Below, one piece after another: positions 25,203-35,004 of a stretch of DNA of 43,941 nt. The DNA lies in the IMG/VR virus record IMGVR_UViG_3300030085_004184, positions 8,585 to 52,525 of that record; one strand, 5' to 3'. A program made the position numbers and the translations under genes. The stretch comes from a virus. The notes beneath the pieces were generated by a model that made no database searches, was not told the origin of the DNA, and saw only the letters and a program-made list of their open reading frames with translations. Every line of letters starts with the position of its first letter. Within the stretch, counting starts at the first letter, position 1.

Positions 25203-26561
25203 ATGTCTAGGATTAATTTTCCATCAAATCCAAATGTCGGTGATGTATATTCCTTTGGTGGTTCTAGCTGGAGGTGGTCTGGAACTGCTTGGAAAAGAAT
25301 AGCAGATCCTGGTGCTCCAGGTCCTGCAGGACCAGATGGTCCACCAGGATTAACTGGTCCATCTGGACCTCCTGGAGCAGATGGTGCTCCTGGAGCAAAC
25401 GGTTCTGATGGTTCAGATGGTGCTCCTGGAGTTCCTGGTCCCGTTGGTCCTCCTGGTCCTCCAAACGGTCCACCAGGTCCTGAGGGTCCTGAGGGTCCTC
25501 AGGGTCCTACTGGTCCTCAGGGTCCTATTGGTCCTGCTGGTCCTCTTGGTCCCGTTGGTCCTCCTGGTCCTCCAAACGGTCCACCAGGTCCTCCTGGTCC
25601 CGAGGGTCCTCCTGGTCCTACTGGTACTCCTGGTCCCGTTGGTAATCCTGGTCCTCAAGGTGATGCTGGTCCTCCTGGTCCTGCAGGAGGTCCTCCTGGA
25701 CCCCCTGGACCCGCTGGTGGACCTCCTGGTCCTGAGGGTCCTCCTGGTCCTAAAGGTGATGATGGTGATCCTGGTGGAACTGGTCCACCAGGTCCTCAGG
25801 GATCTCCTGGTCCTTCTGGTCCTCCTGGTCCTGGTGGTAGTGGACCTCAAGGTTCTCCTGGTCCTGGTGGTCCTCCTGGTCCTGCTGGTCCGCCTGGTCC
25901 TCCTGGTCCTAATGTAGGTATTCCAGCAGGAGTAATTACAATGTGGTCTGGATCATCAAGCAATATTCCCAGTGGATGGTATCTATGTAATGGTGGCAAC
26001 GGCACACCAGATTTAAGAAATAGATTTATTGTTGGCGCTGGTAGCAATTACAGTGTTGGCAATACTGGTGGTAGTGCTGATGCCACACTTGTATCTCACT
26101 CTCATACTATCAATAATCACACTCACTCTTTTAGTGGTAGTGGCAGTGATTCAGTTAGTATTTCTGGTACTGGTAGTGGAATAACTGGAAGTGGAGATTC
26201 TAACCATACTCATACATTCTCTACAAACAGTAAAGGAAACCATAGACATGGTATGGATTTTGGTGATGGAACAGATGATCAAGGTGGTTCTGGTCCTAAA
26301 GATACTGCTGATTGGGTTGGAAATTACAACTATAATACCAAGCAAGCAGGACAGCACTCCCACAGTGGAACTACTGCTGGCATGAGCCAAAATCACAAAC
26401 ACGCTTTTGCTTTTAGTTTTAGTGGAAGTGATAGTGTTAGCATTAGTGTTAGTGGTACTACTGGCAATCCAAATAATAGAGGAACAAGCACACAAGGTTC
26501 CTCTGCGACAAATGCAAACTTACCACCTTACTATGCTCTGTGCTTTATTATGAAAGCATGA
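25203..26561 (+). CDS. Collagen-like fibre with tail-collar domain
   Basis: The protein has 452 aa. A short N-terminal [29 protein letters not shown] is a phage fibre binding motif. Residues ~37-236 are Gly-X-Y triplets with short interruptions (PPNGPPGP occurs twice). Residues ~241-280, [31 protein letters not shown], are the phage tail-collar domain (PF07484 type). Then comes a His/Ser/Gly-rich region ([25 protein letters not shown]) that resembles metal-binding His-x-His needles of T4 gp37 tips, and the C-terminal [13 protein letters not shown]. It is probably a short fibre or fibre tip. It lies directly before the prolyl-hydroxylase gene. Confidence 0.88.
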   Translation: MSRINFPSNPNVGDVYSFGGSSWRWSGTAWKRIADPGAPGPAGPDGPPGLTGPSGPPGADGAPGANGSDGSDGAPGVPGPVGPPGPPNGPPGPEGPEGPQGPTGPQGPIGPAGPLGPVGPPGPPNGPPGPPGPEGPPGPTGTPGPVGNPGPQGDAGPPGPAGGPPGPPGPAGGPPGPEGPPGPKGDDGDPGGTGPPGPQGSPGPSGPPGPGGSGPQGSPGPGGPPGPAGPPGPPGPNVGIPAGVITMWSGSSSNIPSGWYLCNGGNGTPDLRNRFIVGAGSNYSVGNTGGSADATLVSHSHTINNHTHSFSGSGSDSVSISGTGSGITGSGDSNHTHTFSTNSKGNHRHGMDFGDGTDDQGGSGPKDTADWVGNYNYNTKQAGQHSHSGTTAGMSQNHKHAFAFSFSGSDSVSISVSGTTGNPNNRGTSTQGSSATNANLPPYYALCFIMKA

Positions 26562-26567
26562 TATAAT
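26559..26567 (+). promoter_or_regulatory. Extended -10 promoter candidate for the prolyl hydroxylase gene
   Basis: TGATATAAT gives TGn followed by a perfect TATAAT and overlaps the stop codon of the collagen-like gene. No good -35 is seen. It would start transcription near 26574, giving the hydroxylase a promoter separate from the late fibre genes. Confidence 0.45.
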
Positions 26568-26600
26568 ATAGTCCTAGGACTTGTAATATTGATTATTTTA

Positions 26601-27203
26601 ATGGAAGAGTTAATTCAAGTGATGAAGATCTTATCTAAGGATGAGGTCAATAAAATTAACAAGTATGTTGATACTTTAGATTTTAATAAAAATTCAGTAT
26701 TTGGTAAGGATGATGGTCCATCCAGAGTAAATGAAGATATTAGATCTAGTGTAGGATCTGCTATGAGTGAAGATGCAGAGGAAACTCACATCTTACATAA
26801 TGCAATGAATGATGCTTTAATTAAATATAAGAAAAGGTGTCAAAAAATCCACCCAAACTTTGGTTATGCACCAATGATTGGAGCTCAAGATACAGTATCT
26901 TGGAGAGAAGGATTGCAAGTTCTAGAATATCAAGAAGGACAAAAATATAATTTTCATCATGATGCAGCAACATCAGAAAATATACCAGAGTATCATAGAA
27001 AAATATCGATTATTACTTACCTAAAAAATGCTGAACAAGGTGGTGGAACATTATTCCCACATGCAGGTTTTAAACCATCTCCAGGTTATGCTTTGATATT
27101 TCCATCTAATTGGTGCTATCCACATTCTGGAGAACCAGTTACAAAAGGGAAAAAAAGAGTTGCTGTTACCTGGTACTATGTACGTAATAGGGTGGCTAAA
27201 TAA
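26601..27203 (+). CDS. Prolyl-4-hydroxylase-like 2OG-Fe(II) oxygenase
   Basis: ATG at 26601 gives 200 aa; ATG at 26622 (MKILSKDE) is an alternative. The P4H pattern is complete: LQVLEYQEGQKYNFHHDA (metal ligands H119, D121), RKISIITYLKNAEQGGGTLFP (142-153 region strand), and PSNWCYPHSGEPVTKGKKRVAVTWY (distal H175 with a basic 2OG-binding residue K185 or R186). P4H enzymes use 2-oxoglutarate and O2 to hydroxylate proline. Phage members are known, but their targets are not. Here the two preceding genes encode collagen-like Pro-rich fibres, so they are obvious candidate substrates (inference). Confidence 0.85.
   Translation: MEELIQVMKILSKDEVNKINKYVDTLDFNKNSVFGKDDGPSRVNEDIRSSVGSAMSEDAEETHILHNAMNDALIKYKKRCQKIHPNFGYAPMIGAQDTVSWREGLQVLEYQEGQKYNFHHDAATSENIPEYHRKISIITYLKNAEQGGGTLFPHAGFKPSPGYALIFPSNWCYPHSGEPVTKGKKRVAVTWYYVRNRVAK
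27196..27203 (+). promoter_or_regulatory. Late promoter motif CTAAATAA
   Basis: It overlaps the stop of the hydroxylase gene and lies ~35 nt before the ATG at 27239. It probably serves the 1886-aa structural gene. Confidence 0.6.
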
Positions 27204-27238
27204 AACATAGAAATCCACCTGGACAGTAGTATAAGAAG

Positions 27239-30200
27239 ATGCCTCTTAATAAGCTGGAGAACTTTATAAAGAATAGTGAAGGTCGTATTCTTTATGTTAA
27301 TCCCAATGACCTTGATGCCACGGATGGAATTGAAAACCAGGGCAACTCTCTAACTAAACCATTCAAAACGCTTCAAAGAGCGTTAATTGAATCTGCTAGA
27401 TTCTCTTATTTGAAGGGTAATGATAATGATATTACCGAAAAAACTACTATCTTATTATTCCCAGGTGAACACTTAGTTGATAACCGCCCAGGATTTGGTA
27501 TTAAGGATGTAAACGGCACTGCTACTGCTATCAGTCCAGGTAGTACAGAATCTGGTGCTCAGAATACTTTAACTCTAACACTAAATTCAAACTTTGATTT
27601 AACCCAGGAAGATAATATTCTCTATAAGTTCAATAGTACCGAAGGTGGTGTTATTGTTCCCAGAGGTACGTCTATTGTTGGTCTTGACTTAAGAAAGACA
27701 AAAATTAGACCTAAGTATGTACCAAACCCAACTGATGATAATGCAAAACCAACTGCAATCTTTAGGGTAACTGGTGCATGTTATTTCTGGCAGTTCTCTA
27801 TCTTTGATGGTAACGAATCTGCGTTAGTATATACAGATCCTACCAACTTTGACGAGACTAATCAATCTAAACCTATTTTCTCTCACCATAAAGTTACTTG
27901 CTTTGAGTATGCTGATGGTGTAAACAAGTTAGACAAGTTTGGTGGTCTAACAGATTTGGATGTTTACTATAGTAAACTATCTAATGCATATAACAGAGCA
28001 TCCATCAGAGACATTGATGAGAAGTTCCCTGATAAGGATGGTGGATTTGCAAAGCAAAGACCAGAATTTGAGATTGTTGGTGCTTTCTCTTCTGACCGCT
28101 TACAGATTCAAAATATTATTTCTGGTGATGGTAATACTGCTGGTCAAGTAGTTACTGTAACTACAGCAGTTCCTCACCAATTAAGTGGTGGCACTCCTAT
28201 TAAAATTGAGGGTGTAAACGATCTTACTTACAATATTTCAACTAAAGTACAGAATGTACTAAATGAGACTCAGTTTACTTATCTACTACCATTTGTACCA
28301 CCTAACTTGAAAGCAGGTCCTGCTGGTGGTCTAAGTGCTGGTTCTGCTGAAGTCAGTGTTGAAGTTGATACTGTTACTGGTGCATCACCTTATATCTTTA
28401 ACATCTCCTTGAGATCTGTTCTAGGTATGCAAGGCATGAAGGCGGACGGTGCTAAGGCAACTGGATTCCGCTCTATGGTTGTTGCACAGTTCACGGGTAT
28501 CTCTCTACAAAAAGATGACCGTGCTTTTGTCAAGTATAACCCCAACAGCAGATCTTTTGATGGTATCAGTTATCAAAAGCAAGTTGGTGAAAGATTATCT
28601 TCTGAGGCATCTTCACTAAACCCTGCAACTGTCTATCACTTAGATAAAGATGCAGTGTATCGAGATGGGTGGAAAACCTCACACATTGCTATTACAAACG
28701 ATGCTGTTCTACAGATCGTTTCGGTATTCGCTATTGGTTATCATAGACATTTCTTTGCAGACACTGGTGGTGATGCTTCTATCACCAACTCAAACTCCAA
28801 CTTTGGTCAGTTTGCTCTAGTTGCTGAGGGATTTAAGAAAGAATCTTTTGATAAGGATGATAAAGGTTTCATTACCTCTATTATCGCACCTAAGGCAGTT
28901 GTAAGTAGTGAAACGGAAGTTGAACTAGGGCAGTTTAATAAAGCTATCATCAATAGTGTTGGTTCCAATGAAAAACTATTCCTTCTTGGTCAAAACAATG
29001 TAAACAACCTACCATCCGAAATTGCACAGGGTTTCAGAATTGGTGCAAGAGTTGGTGAAAAAATCTTCGTTGACCTAAAAGATAGTGGTGGTAATGATAT
29101 TACACCATCAGCCATCATTTCGATGTCTAAAAAAGTTAGTGGTGTAACTCAGACTGTAAATGTAACATCTGAGAAGAATTATGAAGGTGTTCATAATGAT
29201 ACTACTCAAGGTAGTGCAACACTAATTCATAAAATTACACTATCTAATCTATATGATGCTGGTGCAAAGCATGATCTGAATAATGGTGAATCTATCAGAA
29301 TCATTGCAGAGAATGGAGACCTTCCAGAAGGATTAGATCCACACAGAACTTACTATGCAATTACTTCTGAGAAGAACTCCACAAGAACTGATAACATTGG
29401 TCTTACTGATTATGAAATTCAGATTGCATCCTCTAAAACCAATGCTGAGAGAACCACTCCAGTATACATAAAAACTATTTCCAATCCTGCTGCTGGTAAG
29501 TTAAAGATTATCAGTAGAGTAGCTGATAAAAAACCTGGAGAACTAGGTCACCCAATTCAATTTGATTCTACCGCTGGTAACTGGTTCATCCATGTTCAGG
29601 GTGCATCTAATGAAATCTATACTAATAGAGCTCAACTAGATGATACTAATGAGGATATTCCATACATTAAGAGAAGAAGTGACGATAGAAGTTTAGATGA
29701 CAAACTATTCAAAGTTCGCTATGTAATTCCAAAAGAATTGCAGAACTCTAGAGATCCTAATGATAGTTTCATTATTCAAGACTCTAGTTTCACTAATGTA
29801 AGATTTGATTCTGATTTCACTAGAACTTCTATTGGTTCTACTGATTATGACTTTAATAGAAATCCAAGATTTATCTCTCATCTATTCTATAACAGTACAA
29901 CTAGAGTTGCTAGAATTAGATCCGATAAAAATCACAATCTAAGAATTGGTGATCAGATTATTGTAAAAAATATTATTGATACTGTTAATACTTCAGGTGC
30001 AGGTGATAAGGGTTTCAACGGTACTTTTGTTGTAACTAATGTTCTAAATTCTAAGACCTTTGAATATGTAACTACTGATGTCTTAGGTAACTCTCGTATT
30101 GTTGGTGCATATACTAATGATCCAACTACTGCAAGAACAACTGCTCTACCTAGATTTGAGAAGAACAATAACCAAGAAAATCTATTCATCTATAGAACAG

Positions 30201-32899
30201 AGACTATCCTACCTTATATTGAAGGTGCCCAAGATGGTGTCTTCCACCTATATGTTCTAAATGGTGGCAATTCCCTTGAGGAAGAGTTTACTACTTCAAA
30301 GTATAATCAGAATGTTGTAAACCTTTATCCAGAACTTGATAGAGATAACCTTAATGACAATCCACAGGAAGCATCTAGTTATGCTAAGAGATTCCCGATT
30401 GGTGATGTTGTAACTAACGATCTTAAGAAGAGTATTACTAGAGAGTCTACTAATAAACTACTGCGTAGTTTTGATGTTGCAAATGAAATCTCTGATGTTG
30501 ATGACAACACTACTTCCGCTGTTCTAACATTTAATAGAGAGCATACTTTAAATGGTTTAGTTTCTGCTAGCAGCTTAACTGGCGGTGGTGGTCATACTGA
30601 TGGTACTTATTATAATGTAAAGATCTTTGATGATGCTTCTGCTCCTGCATCTGCTGTATGGAAAGGTGCAACTGCTACTGTAGTAGTTAATGGTGGATCT
30701 GTTACTAACTTTAAGATTGAAGAACCTGGTTCGGGATATACTTCATCACTATCACCTTTATATTTTGATAGCTCACTTCCAGAAGATGGTGGTATTGGTG
30801 GAGCACCTAGTGCGAACATTTCTATTGTCGATTCTAACATTCAACTTGCAACAGGTGATTATGTTCAGGTAACTGGTATTACCACTGGTACTGATAATTA
30901 TTTCAGAATCCAAGATGTTCCAGCAACCAATAAGATTAACATCAAGAAATCTGGACAAGAAACTATTCTACATGGTCAGAGTGTTGTTAGTGTTGGACCT
31001 GTTGCTGAAGTTAGTGGCACCCCATCTACTTCAAATCAAGTAACTACTATTAGTACAACAAGAGCACATGGATTATCCAAAGGTTCTAAATTTAGAGTTC
31101 TTGATACAAATGACTCTAATCTAGGTGATTATGTTGTTAGTGAAGTTGTTAGTGTAACTCAGTTTAGACTTTCAAATGCACCATCAAATATAAGTAGTGC
31201 AAAATATATCTTGAAACATGCATTATCATCACATAATGCAAACTCTGGTAGAGATGGTGAAAGTTTGGGTACTAGAGGATTTGGTTTATATGATAATGTT
31301 TCTCTAAAACTAACCAGCGCAATCTCAACTACCGATCAGATTCCAGTTGCTCTACCTGATGGTGGAGGTACTGATGCTGATATTAGAGTAAGATTCCCAC
31401 TAGGTTCTTATTTCCAGATTGATGATGAGATTATGAGAGTCGTTGATACGACTTTAGCTAATGGAGTAAAACTAAAAGTTATCCGTGGTGCATTAGGTAC
31501 TATTGTTGAACCTCATGCAAATAATCAACTAGTTAAGAAGATTAAACCTCTTGCGATTGAACTTCGCAGACCTTCTATTCTTCGTGCATCTGGTCATACT
31601 TTTGAATATCTTGGTTATGGACCTGGTAACTATTCAACTGGTTTACCACAGGTACAACTTAAGACTCTAACCGAAAGAGAAGAATTCCTATCACAATCCC
31701 AAGAAACTTCTTGTGGTACTGTTGTTTACACTGGTATGAATGACAAAGGTGATTTCTATATTGGAAACACCAAGATTTCATCTGACTCTGGTGAGCAGGT
31801 AACCTTTGATATTCCCGTTCCAACTGTAACTGGTGAAGATCCAAGTAGACTCAGTGTTGTCTTTGATGAAGTTATTGTTAAGGATAGACTACTTGTTGAA
31901 GGTGGAACATCTAAACAAATTCTATCTCAGTTTGATGGTCCTGTTACCTTCAACGGTAAAGTAAGATTTAACAGAGATTTGAGAATTACATCAAATCTAA
32001 CTGTTGATGGTGTCGGCAGATTTACTAATGAAGCACAAGCAAATACTTCATGTGACAATGCTGCATCAGGTAGCTTAATTGTTGAGGGTGGTATCTCAGT
32101 TGGTAAGGCACTATCTAGAGGAAATAACCAAAGTAGAGCGATTACCGTAATGAACGGTACTGTTAAACTATGTGATACTACTGCTGCATCAGCTGGAAGT
32201 CAGGGTTCATTAGTAGTTGATGGTGGTGTAACTATTAACGGCACGGGTGCTGCATTATATGTTGAAGGTAGTAGTTTCTTTAACCAAACGGCAAGATTCG
32301 GTTCAAATAGTGCCTCAAGCTCACTTGAAGTAGGTCTTCGACCCATTACCGATGCTGCTGATAATGGTGGTGCGGGTGTAGCACTTGGATCTGCATCATT
32401 TGCATTTGCTGAAGCACACATTGGTAGGATTCAAATTGGTGTATATGATGGTACTCCTGATAATGGAAATCAGCATATTACAACTAGAAGTGGACCATTA
32501 AGATTAAACTCTGCCTCTGGTGATATTGAATTAAAAGGTGACATACTTGTAACAGGGAAATCTACATTTGAGGATGATGTTTTAATTGAAGGAGATTTGA
32601 ATGTTACTAAGGATATTACTGCATTCTATCAATCATCCGATAGAAATCTGAAGAAGAATATTAAACCAATCCCAGATGCTCTAGCAAAAATTCTATCTAT
32701 AAGTGGAAATACTTATGAAATGATTGCTGATGGTTCTGCAAGTACTGGTGTAATCGCACAAGAACTGGAAGCACTTGGTCTTCCCGAACTAACTAGAGTT
32801 AATGAGAATGGATACTTATCAGTTCAGTATCACAAAATCATTCCTATTCTAATTGAAGCAATCAAAGAACTCAATTCTAAGGTTGACGCTTTATCATAA
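27239..32899 (+). CDS. Giant (1886-aa) beta-helical tail-fibre/baseplate protein with S74 chaperone
   Basis: This is the largest gene in the window. It begins NKLENFIKNSEGRILYVNPNDLDATDG...SLTKPFKTLQRALIESARF, the entry to a parallel beta-helix. Near residue 487, ITNDAVLQIVSVFAIG..FFADTGGDASITNSNSNFGQF is shared with the 1135-aa protein. Gly-rich beta modules (EEPGSGYTSSLSPLYFD, ~1160) and HTFEYLGYG...TGMNDKGDFYIGNTKI (~1452-1510) follow. From ~1800, SSDRNLKKNIKPIPDALAKI..GNTYEM..TGVIAQELEALG..YHKIIPILIEAIKEL is an S74-type chaperone. The role is inferred as a trimeric long fibre or baseplate-attached structure. It is preceded by a late promoter motif. Confidence 0.8.
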   Translation: MPLNKLENFIKNSEGRILYVNPNDLDATDGIENQGNSLTKPFKTLQRALIESARFSYLKGNDNDITEKTTILLFPGEHLVDNRPGFGIKDVNGTATAISPGSTESGAQNTLTLTLNSNFDLTQEDNILYKFNSTEGGVIVPRGTSIVGLDLRKTKIRPKYVPNPTDDNAKPTAIFRVTGACYFWQFSIFDGNESALVYTDPTNFDETNQSKPIFSHHKVTCFEYADGVNKLDKFGGLTDLDVYYSKLSNAYNRASIRDIDEKFPDKDGGFAKQRPEFEIVGAFSSDRLQIQNIISGDGNTAGQVVTVTTAVPHQLSGGTPIKIEGVNDLTYNISTKVQNVLNETQFTYLLPFVPPNLKAGPAGGLSAGSAEVSVEVDTVTGASPYIFNISLRSVLGMQGMKADGAKATGFRSMVVAQFTGISLQKDDRAFVKYNPNSRSFDGISYQKQVGERLSSEASSLNPATVYHLDKDAVYRDGWKTSHIAITNDAVLQIVSVFAIGYHRHFFADTGGDASITNSNSNFGQFALVAEGFKKESFDKDDKGFITSIIAPKAVVSSETEVELGQFNKAIINSVGSNEKLFLLGQNNVNNLPSEIAQGFRIGARVGEKIFVDLKDSGGNDITPSAIISMSKKVSGVTQTVNVTSEKNYEGVHNDTTQGSATLIHKITLSNLYDAGAKHDLNNGESIRIIAENGDLPEGLDPHRTYYAITSEKNSTRTDNIGLTDYEIQIASSKTNAERTTPVYIKTISNPAAGKLKIISRVADKKPGELGHPIQFDSTAGNWFIHVQGASNEIYTNRAQLDDTNEDIPYIKRRSDDRSLDDKLFKVRYVIPKELQNSRDPNDSFIIQDSSFTNVRFDSDFTRTSIGSTDYDFNRNPRFISHLFYNSTTRVARIRSDKNHNLRIGDQIIVKNIIDTVNTSGAGDKGFNGTFVVTNVLNSKTFEYVTTDVLGNSRIVGAYTNDPTTARTTALPRFEKNNNQENLFIYRTETILPYIEGAQDGVFHLYVLNGGNSLEEEFTTSKYNQNVVNLYPELDRDNLNDNPQEASSYAKRFPIGDVVTNDLKKSITRESTNKLLRSFDVANEISDVDDNTTSAVLTFNREHTLNGLVSASSLTGGGGHTDGTYYNVKIFDDASAPASAVWKGATATVVVNGGSVTNFKIEEPGSGYTSSLSPLYFDSSLPEDGGIGGAPSANISIVDSNIQLATGDYVQVTGITTGTDNYFRIQDVPATNKINIKKSGQETILHGQSVVSVGPVAEVSGTPSTSNQVTTISTTRAHGLSKGSKFRVLDTNDSNLGDYVVSEVVSVTQFRLSNAPSNISSAKYILKHALSSHNANSGRDGESLGTRGFGLYDNVSLKLTSAISTTDQIPVALPDGGGTDADIRVRFPLGSYFQIDDEIMRVVDTTLANGVKLKVIRGALGTIVEPHANNQLVKKIKPLAIELRRPSILRASGHTFEYLGYGPGNYSTGLPQVQLKTLTEREEFLSQSQETSCGTVVYTGMNDKGDFYIGNTKISSDSGEQVTFDIPVPTVTGEDPSRLSVVFDEVIVKDRLLVEGGTSKQILSQFDGPVTFNGKVRFNRDLRITSNLTVDGVGRFTNEAQANTSCDNAASGSLIVEGGISVGKALSRGNNQSRAITVMNGTVKLCDTTAASAGSQGSLVVDGGVTINGTGAALYVEGSSFFNQTARFGSNSASSSLEVGLRPITDAADNGGAGVALGSASFAFAEAHIGRIQIGVYDGTPDNGNQHITTRSGPLRLNSASGDIELKGDILVTGKSTFEDDVLIEGDLNVTKDITAFYQSSDRNLKKNIKPIPDALAKILSISGNTYEMIADGSASTGVIAQELEALGLPELTRVNENGYLSVQYHKIIPILIEAIKELNSKVDALS

Positions 32900-32905
32900 T
32901 AAATA
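32898..32905 (+). promoter_or_regulatory. Late promoter motif AATAAATA
   Basis: AATAAATAA directly overlaps the end of the giant gene and is 19 nt before the ATG at 32924, matching the spacing of the other late promoters. Confidence 0.65.
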
Positions 32906-32923
32906 ACTAAAAAATTAGTATAA

Positions 32924-34987
32924 ATGGCTAATATCAAGAAGGCTTTCAACTTCCGTAACGGAGTTCAAGTTGATGACGACAATTTGATTGTTAATTCAAA
33001 TGGACTAGTTGGTGTCGGTACTACCGTACCAACGGAAGCCTTGGATGTTCGCGGAAGGGTTAGGGTTATTGCAGACTCTGCCGTTGCTGGTTCTGGTGTT
33101 GTAAATGCCACTACTGGTATTATTACTGCTTTAAATGTAACTTCCGAACTTGAAGTTGGAAGTTCCAAACTTCACCTTGGGCAAGTTGGAACTGGTGTAA
33201 GTGTTGGTTATCCTGCTGGTATTATAACAGCATCTGATGGAGGAACTGTCACTTATTATGGCGATGGTCAATATTTACAGAATCTACCTACTTCACAATG
33301 GCAAAATGTTGATGTTGGATTAGGTTATGCGAGTGTTTATGTTACTGATGCCATAGGTGCTGTTGGTATTGCAACTGTCGACCCACGATTTACTTTACAG
33401 ATTGGTGGTAATAATGACCTCAACGACTTTAAAGATGGTGTAGGTATAAGCAGTGGTGGAATTGTTGCTACTGGTGTCGTTACTGCGACGGAATTTAAAG
33501 GTGATTTTACTGGTGATGTAAATGCGGGTATCGCAACTGTTGGTTTCTTAACAGCAACCGAAGGTATGAATGTTGCTGGTGTTATTACTGCAACAACATT
33601 TAAAGGAACATTAGAAGGAAATTTATTAGGTAATGTTACTGGAGATGTATCTGGAAATCTATCAGGATCTTTGGATGTAGGTATCGCAACTGTTGGATTC
33701 TTAACTTCAACTGGAAATGTAAATGTTGCTGGTATTCTCACCTCAGGTACTTTAGTCTCTGATCAATTAGAATCTAGAAGAGCATTATTTGTTGAAGAGA
33801 TAAGTTGTAAAGGACTTCAAGCTAGTGCTGGTATTCTTACTGCTCAATCAGCAGTTCTAAGCGATTCAATATTAGGTATTGCAACAGCATCTACTTTAAG
33901 AGTAGATAAGATTGGTATTGGTTTAAATGCTCCAACGCAAGACTTTGATTTCTTAAAGGTAGGTATTGCGACAGTACAGATTGTTGGTACTGAAAGTGTG
34001 ATACTTAGTATCGGTCAAAGATCAGCTATTCAAACTGGTGTTGCAGTTAGCACTGGTGGAATGAGATTTGGTTCTACCGATAAATCTTTTGATCTTTACA
34101 ATGGAGATAATGGAGATTTTAATTACTATCTACAATTATCTGGTCAAGTAGGTCTTAATACAGGATCTTTTAATTGGTATCATACCACAAATAAACGCAT
34201 GACCTTAACTTACGACGGTAAGTTAGGTATCAATAATGATGCACCAACTGAGATTCTTGATGTTATTGGAAATTCCAAACTTACTGGTAATGTAACTATT
34301 ACTAATGACTTAATTGTTCAAGGTAATATAAACGGAACAGTAGTTCTTGATCCAATACTTAATGATATAAATCTCAATAATACCGCAGGTGTATCAACTA
34401 TTTCAGATATTGTAGTACAGAATCTACAGGGAACATCAGTTGCGATTGGTACTGATAGAGATAAATCTATTTTTACACTCGGTGGAGGTTTAGATGCTTC
34501 CAGAACTGCTGGTGCATTTGGTCTTTTATCTGTAGGAACAACTGCTACTGATAATGCAGGAAATTCACTCTTGGTTGATAACGGTACAACATCATTTGGA
34601 AATAATTTAGTTGGTATTGGAACAACTACACCCGCAGATGCTTATGGAACTACGGGTTATGGATTAAAAGTTCTTGGTGGAGCTAATGTCTTCGATAAAA
34701 GTAGACTTAATCTTGTAGGTGGTACTGTTTTAAATCTTCAAGGTACATCTATACTTGGTGTTGGTACAGCTGCACCTAGATGTGCAGTTGACTTCTCAGA
34801 GGCAGCTTATTTTAGTAATGGCGCATCACCCATATCATATATGGTTCCTCCAAAAGTTACAACTACTGAAAGAGATGCTTTTACAGATTTTGATGCTGGA
34901 CCAGTAGAAGTTGGTGCATTTATATACAATACGACTGTCAACAAACTACAAGTTTGGGATGGAAGTAATTGGAACAACTTACATTGA
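32924..34987 (+). CDS. Repeat-rich tail-fibre shaft protein
   Basis: The protein has 687 aa. It opens MANIKKAFNFRNGVQVDDDNLIVNSNGLVGVGTTVPTEALDVRG, a marine T4-like fibre N-terminus. Short beta repeats follow: GIATVGFLTATEGMNVAGVITATTFKG and GIATVGFLTSTGNVNVAGILTSG (residues ~204-280), plus several (V/I)GIGTTTP and G(V/I)GTxxP motifs resembling the head-of-shaft repeat. The C-terminal APRCAVDFSEA..YMVPPKVTTTERDA...VGAFIYNTTVNKLQVWDGSNWNNL is a common fibre end that binds the next fibre segment. The next gene, encoding an adhesin, follows after 17 nt. Together they may form proximal shaft and tip. Confidence 0.72.
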   Translation: MANIKKAFNFRNGVQVDDDNLIVNSNGLVGVGTTVPTEALDVRGRVRVIADSAVAGSGVVNATTGIITALNVTSELEVGSSKLHLGQVGTGVSVGYPAGIITASDGGTVTYYGDGQYLQNLPTSQWQNVDVGLGYASVYVTDAIGAVGIATVDPRFTLQIGGNNDLNDFKDGVGISSGGIVATGVVTATEFKGDFTGDVNAGIATVGFLTATEGMNVAGVITATTFKGTLEGNLLGNVTGDVSGNLSGSLDVGIATVGFLTSTGNVNVAGILTSGTLVSDQLESRRALFVEEISCKGLQASAGILTAQSAVLSDSILGIATASTLRVDKIGIGLNAPTQDFDFLKVGIATVQIVGTESVILSIGQRSAIQTGVAVSTGGMRFGSTDKSFDLYNGDNGDFNYYLQLSGQVGLNTGSFNWYHTTNKRMTLTYDGKLGINNDAPTEILDVIGNSKLTGNVTITNDLIVQGNINGTVVLDPILNDINLNNTAGVSTISDIVVQNLQGTSVAIGTDRDKSIFTLGGGLDASRTAGAFGLLSVGTTATDNAGNSLLVDNGTTSFGNNLVGIGTTTPADAYGTTGYGLKVLGGANVFDKSRLNLVGGTVLNLQGTSILGVGTAAPRCAVDFSEAAYFSNGASPISYMVPPKVTTTERDAFTDFDAGPVEVGAFIYNTTVNKLQVWDGSNWNNLH

Positions 34988-35004
34988 TAGGGGGGAAATA
35001 AGAT

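Noticed and set aside
25264-25917. Similar shadow frames in the second collagen-like gene
   Set aside because: Same codon-repeat effect; the collagen frame ends in a recognisable tail-collar domain.
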